Of a stretch of DNA of 64,000 bases, positions 60,293 through 64,000 are shown one piece after another. The DNA lies in assembly GCA_963204725.1 (NCBI GenBank), contig CAUJHH010000035.1:1-64000 (forward strand). Reading direction: 5' to 3'. Position 1 is the stretch's first letter; each line of letters begins with the position of its first letter. The notes under the pieces were generated by a model that saw only the letters and a list, made by a program, of their open reading frames with translations, did no database searches and was not told where the DNA came from. Source of the DNA: Planctomycetota bacterium (GTDB lineage Bacteria; Planctomycetota; Phycisphaerae; Phycisphaerales; UBA1924). A program made the translations under genes and the position numbers.

Positions 60293-60922
60293 ATGACGAC
60301 TCTTTCGTCCCAGCCCGCTTTGTTCGCGACGTGCCCCGGATTGTCTCAGATCGCGGCGATGCCCGTGGCAGAACTGACGGCGCGATATCGGCTCGGGGCA
60401 GAGAACATCGACAAGCGGGTCTTCCAGTTGTCGCCGGAGCAGGTAGACCAGGCGTTCCTCCCGGATGCGGGCGTGGGTCGGTGGCCGATCCGCGTGCTGC
60501 TCGGACACCTGGCGGACGCGGAACTCGCGTACATCCATCGTGCTCGGCGCGTGGTCGGCGAGGACAGCCCCGTGTTCAGTGTGTGGGACGAGAACGCGTT
60601 CATCGATCACGGCCTGTATCGCCACAGCCGCCTCGCGGGGCATCCGTCGCCGATGTGCGGCGGGCACGTCGCGATGCTGCACACGATCCGTCTGTGGGGC
60701 GCCGAGTGGCTCGACACGCTCACTGATGCCCAGTGGGAGCGACGCGGCATGCACCCGGAGTACGGGCCCATCTCCGTCAGGGAGATCGTCGCGATCGCGG
60801 TGTGGCATGTCGAGCATCACGCGAGATTCCTGAACATGAAGGTCGAGAAGTTTGTCGGTCCTGCGCCGACGCAGCAGGTGCCGAAGGGCAAGTGCGGGCC
60901 GTCGTGCGGGTGCCACGGCTGA
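60293..60922 (+). CDS. DinB-like metal-dependent protein
   Basis: A 209-residue four-helix protein of the DinB/YfiT group. The likely metal-binding histidines are in VLLGHLADAELAY, the HTIRLWG region and VWHVEHHARFLNMK. A Cys-rich tail (GKCGPSCGCHG) is an unusual addition that could bind another metal. AAAGGAAAGGAA precedes the ATG. DinB-like proteins include thiol-dependent transferases; the activity here is unknown. nadB starts 50 bases after it. Confidence 0.85.
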   Translation: MTTLSSQPALFATCPGLSQIAAMPVAELTARYRLGAENIDKRVFQLSPEQVDQAFLPDAGVGRWPIRVLLGHLADAELAYIHRARRVVGEDSPVFSVWDENAFIDHGLYRHSRLAGHPSPMCGGHVAMLHTIRLWGAEWLDTLTDAQWERRGMHPEYGPISVREIVAIAVWHVEHHARFLNMKVEKFVGPAPTQQVPKGKCGPSCGCHG

Positions 60923-60971
60923 GCGATTGACGGTGTGCCGACTCGAGATCGACCCCTTGACGCGGGTGCGC

Positions 60972-62651
60972 ATGGACCAGTTGTTTGATCAACGCCGCTA
61001 CTTGATTCCGTTCCGGTCGTCGCTGCTACCGCAGATCTTCACCGACACGCTGGTGATCGGTGCGGGCGTCGCGGGGCTGTCGGCGGCGCGTTCGGCGGCG
61101 GCTCACGGCGAGGTGATCGTGGTCGCAAAGGCGGACCTGAACACGTCGAACACGGCGTGGGCACAGGGCGGGATCGCGGCGGTGATGCGTCGCGACGACG
61201 ATGTCGAGTCGCACGTGCGTGACACGCTGGAGGCGGGCGCTGGGCTCTGCGACGAGCCAGCGGTGAGATTCATCGCCGAGCACGCCGAGGCGCGGATGCG
61301 GGATCTGCTCGACAACGGGCTGCAACTCGATCGCGATCTCTCGGGGACGCTGCTGGTGGGACGTGAGGGCGGGCACTCGGCGGCGAGGATTTACCACGCG
61401 GATGGGGACGCGACGGGGCGCGAGTTGCAGCGGTGCCTGAACGCCGCGGTGCGCTCGCTGCCTGGTGTGCGGGTGTTCGAGCGGTGTTTCACGCTGGACC
61501 TGGTGACGGCTTCTTCGGAGCCGGGCTCGGCGGTGCTGGGGGCGATCACGTATCACGCGAGGTACGGGCTCCAGATGATCTGGGCGCGGGCGACGGTGCT
61601 CGCGACGGGCGGGGCGGGTGTGGTCTATCGCGAGACGACGAATCCACCGGTCGCAACGGCGGACGGGCTGGCGATGGCGTATCGCGCGGGCGCGACACTC
61701 GCCGACATGGCGTTCATGCAGTTCCACCCGACGACGCTGTACCTGCCGGGTGCGGGGCGGTTTCTGATCTCGGAGGCGGTGCGGGGCGAGGGCGCGCACC
61801 TGCTCGACGCGTCGGGCGCTCGATTCATGCCGGAGGTGCATCCGCTGGCGGAGCTGGCGCCGCGCGATGTGGTGAGCCAGGCGATCGTGCGCCAGATCTC
61901 CAAACAGGGCGGGCGGCACGTGTGGCTGGACTGTCGGCACATCGAGCGGTTCGACAGGCGTTTCCCGGGAATCGCGGCCCTGCTGCGCCAGTATGAACTG
62001 GATCCGGCGAAGAATCTGATCCCCGTGCATCCGGCGGCCCATTACATGGTCGGTGGCGTTCGCACGGATCTGGAGGGGCGCACGGATGTGCCGGGTCTGT
62101 TCGCGGCTGGCGAGGTGGCGTCGACGGGGCTTCACGGCGCGAACCGGCTGGCGAGCAACTCGTTGCTTGAGGGGCTCGTCGTCGGCGATGCGACGGGGCA
62201 CGCGGCGGGCGCGGTAAACGGTGCGCTGGGGCTGGAGGCGGCGCGGCGGCCCGCACCGGTGCCGGTCATCAGTGACGTGCGCCCGTCGAGCACCGGGGAG
62301 CTCGATCTCGAGGACGTGCGATCAAGTCTGCGGTCGGCCATGTGGAAGAATGTCGGCATCGCGCGGACGGGTGGCAGGCTCGGCGACGCGGTCGACATGC
62401 TGCGGTTCTGGGCGCGGTACACGCTGGACAAGATCTTCGACGAGCCCGATGGATGGGAGACGCAGAACATGCTACTGGTCGCGTCGATGATGGCGCAGTC
62501 GGCGGCGTGGCGCGAGGAGTCACGGGGGTGCCACGCGCGGACGGACTTTGCCGGAGAAGAGGCGAGGTTCGCGGTGCACGATTGCTGGCGGCGCGGCAGC
62601 TCCGAGCCGACGCTGCTCCCGGTTGCGGCGCCGCAGCCGGCGGGGGTGTGA
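60972..62651 (+). CDS. nadB: L-aspartate oxidase
   Basis: A 559-residue flavoenzyme that starts NAD synthesis by making iminoaspartate. The FAD motif is VIGAGVAGLSAARSAA (28-43). Family parts are NTAWAQGGIAA, HSAARIYHADGDATG, MQFHPTTLYLPG, SEAVRGEGAHLLD, MVGGVRTDLEGRTDVPGLFAAGE and the Arg-containing HGANRLASNSLLEGL. The C-terminal helical domain is complete. The start is taken at the ATG giving MDQLFDQRRYL; earlier GTG codons add non-conserved residues. nadA and nadC are not in the window. Confidence 0.93.
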   Translation: MDQLFDQRRYLIPFRSSLLPQIFTDTLVIGAGVAGLSAARSAAAHGEVIVVAKADLNTSNTAWAQGGIAAVMRRDDDVESHVRDTLEAGAGLCDEPAVRFIAEHAEARMRDLLDNGLQLDRDLSGTLLVGREGGHSAARIYHADGDATGRELQRCLNAAVRSLPGVRVFERCFTLDLVTASSEPGSAVLGAITYHARYGLQMIWARATVLATGGAGVVYRETTNPPVATADGLAMAYRAGATLADMAFMQFHPTTLYLPGAGRFLISEAVRGEGAHLLDASGARFMPEVHPLAELAPRDVVSQAIVRQISKQGGRHVWLDCRHIERFDRRFPGIAALLRQYELDPAKNLIPVHPAAHYMVGGVRTDLEGRTDVPGLFAAGEVASTGLHGANRLASNSLLEGLVVGDATGHAAGAVNGALGLEAARRPAPVPVISDVRPSSTGELDLEDVRSSLRSAMWKNVGIARTGGRLGDAVDMLRFWARYTLDKIFDEPDGWETQNMLLVASMMAQSAAWREESRGCHARTDFAGEEARFAVHDCWRRGSSEPTLLPVAAPQPAGV

Positions 62652-62654
62652 ACG

Positions 62655-63251
62655 GTGCGACAGGGTCGCTCCAGCATGGCGTGGATTGCGGTGTCAGCGG
62701 TTGCGATGCTGACACTTGGATGCGAGACTGAGGAAAGGGTCGTTCGTTATCGGCCGTTCCTTGCAACGATCCCCGGCGCACAGTTCGGAACGGCCCCGGT
62801 GGGAGACCCCTTCGACGGGAAGTACGAGGACCCTTCGGCGTACGACGGCGACTCACTGGTCGTTGAGCTGCCGGACGGCGAGATCCTGCTGGTCTCAAAG
62901 ACGGGGCGCCACCTCATGGCGCACGTAATCAACACGATTGATGCGGACGACAAGGCGTTGTTCCTCGATCAGGTGCTGAGCGAGATCACCAAGCAGGAAT
63001 TCATCGATCGGGGCATCGATCCGGGCGAGGCGTTTGTCGAGCTCAAAAAGCGACGGACGGACATCATGAAGCTCTTTAACCTCATGCCGATGGGGGAGTA
63101 CACCCCGGGTGTGTACATGAAGGGCGTCGGCGGGGGCGTCCAGCGGCTGAAAGTCAGCGGGCCATCGGCGATGGACCTCCGATGGAACTTCATGGACATG
63201 AAATACGAGAAGGGCGGGTATCGTCTTCGCTGGTTCGGATTCAGCCGGTAG
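62655..63251 (+). CDS. Putative lipoprotein of unknown function
   Basis: A 198-residue protein starting (GTG) 3 bases after the nadB stop. It has a signal with two Arg and a lipobox-like MLTLGC (Cys23), so it is probably lipid-anchored. The mature part is soluble-looking: DGDSLVVELPDGEILLVSKTG, then IDADDKALFLDQVLSEITK, then a helix-rich end. I do not recognise the family. An ATG seven codons in would still include a usable signal. Confidence 0.7.
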   Translation: MRQGRSSMAWIAVSAVAMLTLGCETEERVVRYRPFLATIPGAQFGTAPVGDPFDGKYEDPSAYDGDSLVVELPDGEILLVSKTGRHLMAHVINTIDADDKALFLDQVLSEITKQEFIDRGIDPGEAFVELKKRRTDIMKLFNLMPMGEYTPGVYMKGVGGGVQRLKVSGPSAMDLRWNFMDMKYEKGGYRLRWFGFSR

Positions 63252-63272
63252 CACACCGATGCAGAGCCGGGC

Positions 63273-64000
63273 TCAGCCGCCCGCGCTTCGACGGCTGGCC
63301 TTGAGCTTGACCTTTGTCGTCTGCTCCGCGTCATCGCGGATGAAGGTGATCGTGACCTCGTCGCCGGGCTCGGCCTTCTCAAGCTCGGGCATCCAGTCTT
63401 CAACGGTCTTGATCTCGGCGTCGTTCCACTTGGTCATCAGATCGCCGGCCTGGAGCCCGCCCTCTGCCGCAGATGTCTCGGGGAAAACCTGTCCGACGAG
63501 AACGCCGGGCTTTGAGCCGGAGTAGTCGCCCGGCGCGATGCCGAAGCGGACGCGCACTCGACGCGTGGAGCCCATGGCCTGGCCGCCGCCGTCGGAGGCG
63601 ATGAACGTCAGGGGCTCGGTGCGGGTAGCGCACGCCATGGCGATCTTCTCGACGAGATCAACGACCTTGACGGCTCCGACGGGGTTTATGAGCGAGGCCA
63701 CGTCGGTGGGGGAGTGGTATTCCTCGTGCAGGCCGCTGAAGAAGAACATGACGGGGATGCCTGCGGCATAGAAAGAGGCGTGGTCGGATGGGCCGGTGCC
63801 TCCGGGCTTGGCGGCGATGTTCAGGCCGGAAGAGTCGAAGAAGGGCTGGACCAATTCGGCTAGGCCGGTCGCGGTGCCGACGCCGTTGGCCTCGAGGTTG
63901 CCCTCTCGGACGCGCCCAATCATGTCGAGATTGAGCATGATCGTGTGCTTCTCTTTCGGGAAGACCATGTTCTGCACGTAGTGCGCGGATCCGTTCAGCC
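63273..64000 (-). CDS. M28-type aminopeptidase with C-terminal PDZ, N-terminus beyond window
   Basis: About 242 C-terminal residues of a zinc peptidase; the frame runs open to the window edge (LNGSAHYVQNMV). M28 marks are MLNLDMIGRVREGNLE, GPSDHASFYAAGIPVMFFFSG and EYHSPTD, with Asp and His metal ligands. From about 100 residues before the stop a PDZ domain follows (GVLVGQVFPETSAAEGGLQAGDLMTKWNDAEI). Family members cut N-terminal residues from exported peptides. The convergent lipoprotein gene ends 21 bases away. Confidence 0.87.
   Translation of the reverse strand, partial: LNGSAHYVQNMVFPKEKHTIMLNLDMIGRVREGNLEANGVGTATGLAELVQPFFDSSGLNIAAKPGGTGPSDHASFYAAGIPVMFFFSGLHEEYHSPTDVASLINPVGAVKVVDLVEKIAMACATRTEPLTFIASDGGGQAMGSTRRVRVRFGIAPGDYSGSKPGVLVGQVFPETSAAEGGLQAGDLMTKWNDAEIKTVEDWMPELEKAEPGDEVTITFIRDDAEQTTKVKLKASRRSAGG

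Noticed and set aside
1..64000. tRNA, rRNA, CRISPR, insertion sequences, prophage
   Set aside because: Looked for in the gaps and not seen; no transposase, integrase or Cas-like product among the convincing genes.

Overview
The window is GC-rich DNA from a free-living planctomycete, most likely of the Phycisphaerae. This is inferred from several family marks read in the sequence: two secreted proteins ending in the same Cys-bracketed, dockerin-like LDFLDFLDAFG module; two proteins with PEP-CTERM-like tails ending in RRRR or RSRRR; two type IV-pilin-like H-X-DG proteins; a TIGR04137-type small basic protein; and multi-gene paralogue styles typical of that class. No rRNA, tRNA, CRISPR array, insertion sequence or prophage was seen. 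The long open frames that run antisense to nearly every gene are treated as high-GC shadows.

Layout. 1-5.5 kb: a 5'-truncated unknown gene, a secreted sulfatase with a clear terminator, and a DUF1015 protein. 5.5-8.9 kb: a leftward set of a membrane thioredoxin, two overlapping CNNM/CorC-type membrane proteins and an HscB-like J-protein. 8.9-11.6 kb: a 14-repeat secreted propeller-like protein. 11.8-14.6 kb: ribF, nrnA and a DNA methyltransferase, joined by 4-base start/stop overlaps. 14.8-17.9 kb: putA. 18-21.8 kb: a vanadium-haloperoxidase-like enzyme, then a redox group (degenerate rhodanese lipoprotein, DsbD-alpha-like protein, redoxin). 22-25.3 kb: an RseP-type protease and an alpha/beta hydrolase. 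25.3-29.3 kb: a pilin-like protein, an unknown membrane-anchored protein, a class IV aminotransferase and a 2-hydroxyacid dehydrogenase. 29.4-34.7 kb: an erythromycin-esterase-like enzyme, nuoF, and a lower-GC nuclease-helicase that looks acquired. 35-42.8 kb: recG, DUF971, pyrF, a PEP-CTERM-like protein, nuoI, a SPOR-like membrane protein, the small basic protein and a class I aminotransferase.

43.0-48.8 kb is the most interesting part: seven leftward genes headed by a sigma-70-like promoter (TTGACA, 16 bases, TAGACT) whose start region is covered by an 18-base Fur/Zur-type palindrome. The genes encode a His-rich exported protein, a pilin-like protein, a secreted protein resembling the cyanobacterial Zur-repressed all3515 family, an ABC ATPase, an FtsX-like permease, a DUF3299 protein and a small barrel-like outer-membrane protein. 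I read this as a metal-starvation (probably zinc) uptake operon comparable to ZrgABCDE of Vibrio, rebuilt with planctomycete surface modules.

48.8-55 kb: a PAS-LuxR regulator, a fluoride channel (crcB), a LOG-family protein, thyX, and an MBOAT acyltransferase with an SGNH-like partner. 55-64 kb: a PadR regulator with its own operator and a HAAS-type membrane partner, a TPR-metallopeptidase-PDZ protein, purN, a hotdog thioesterase, a DinB-like protein, nadB, a lipoprotein, and an M28 peptidase cut by the window end.
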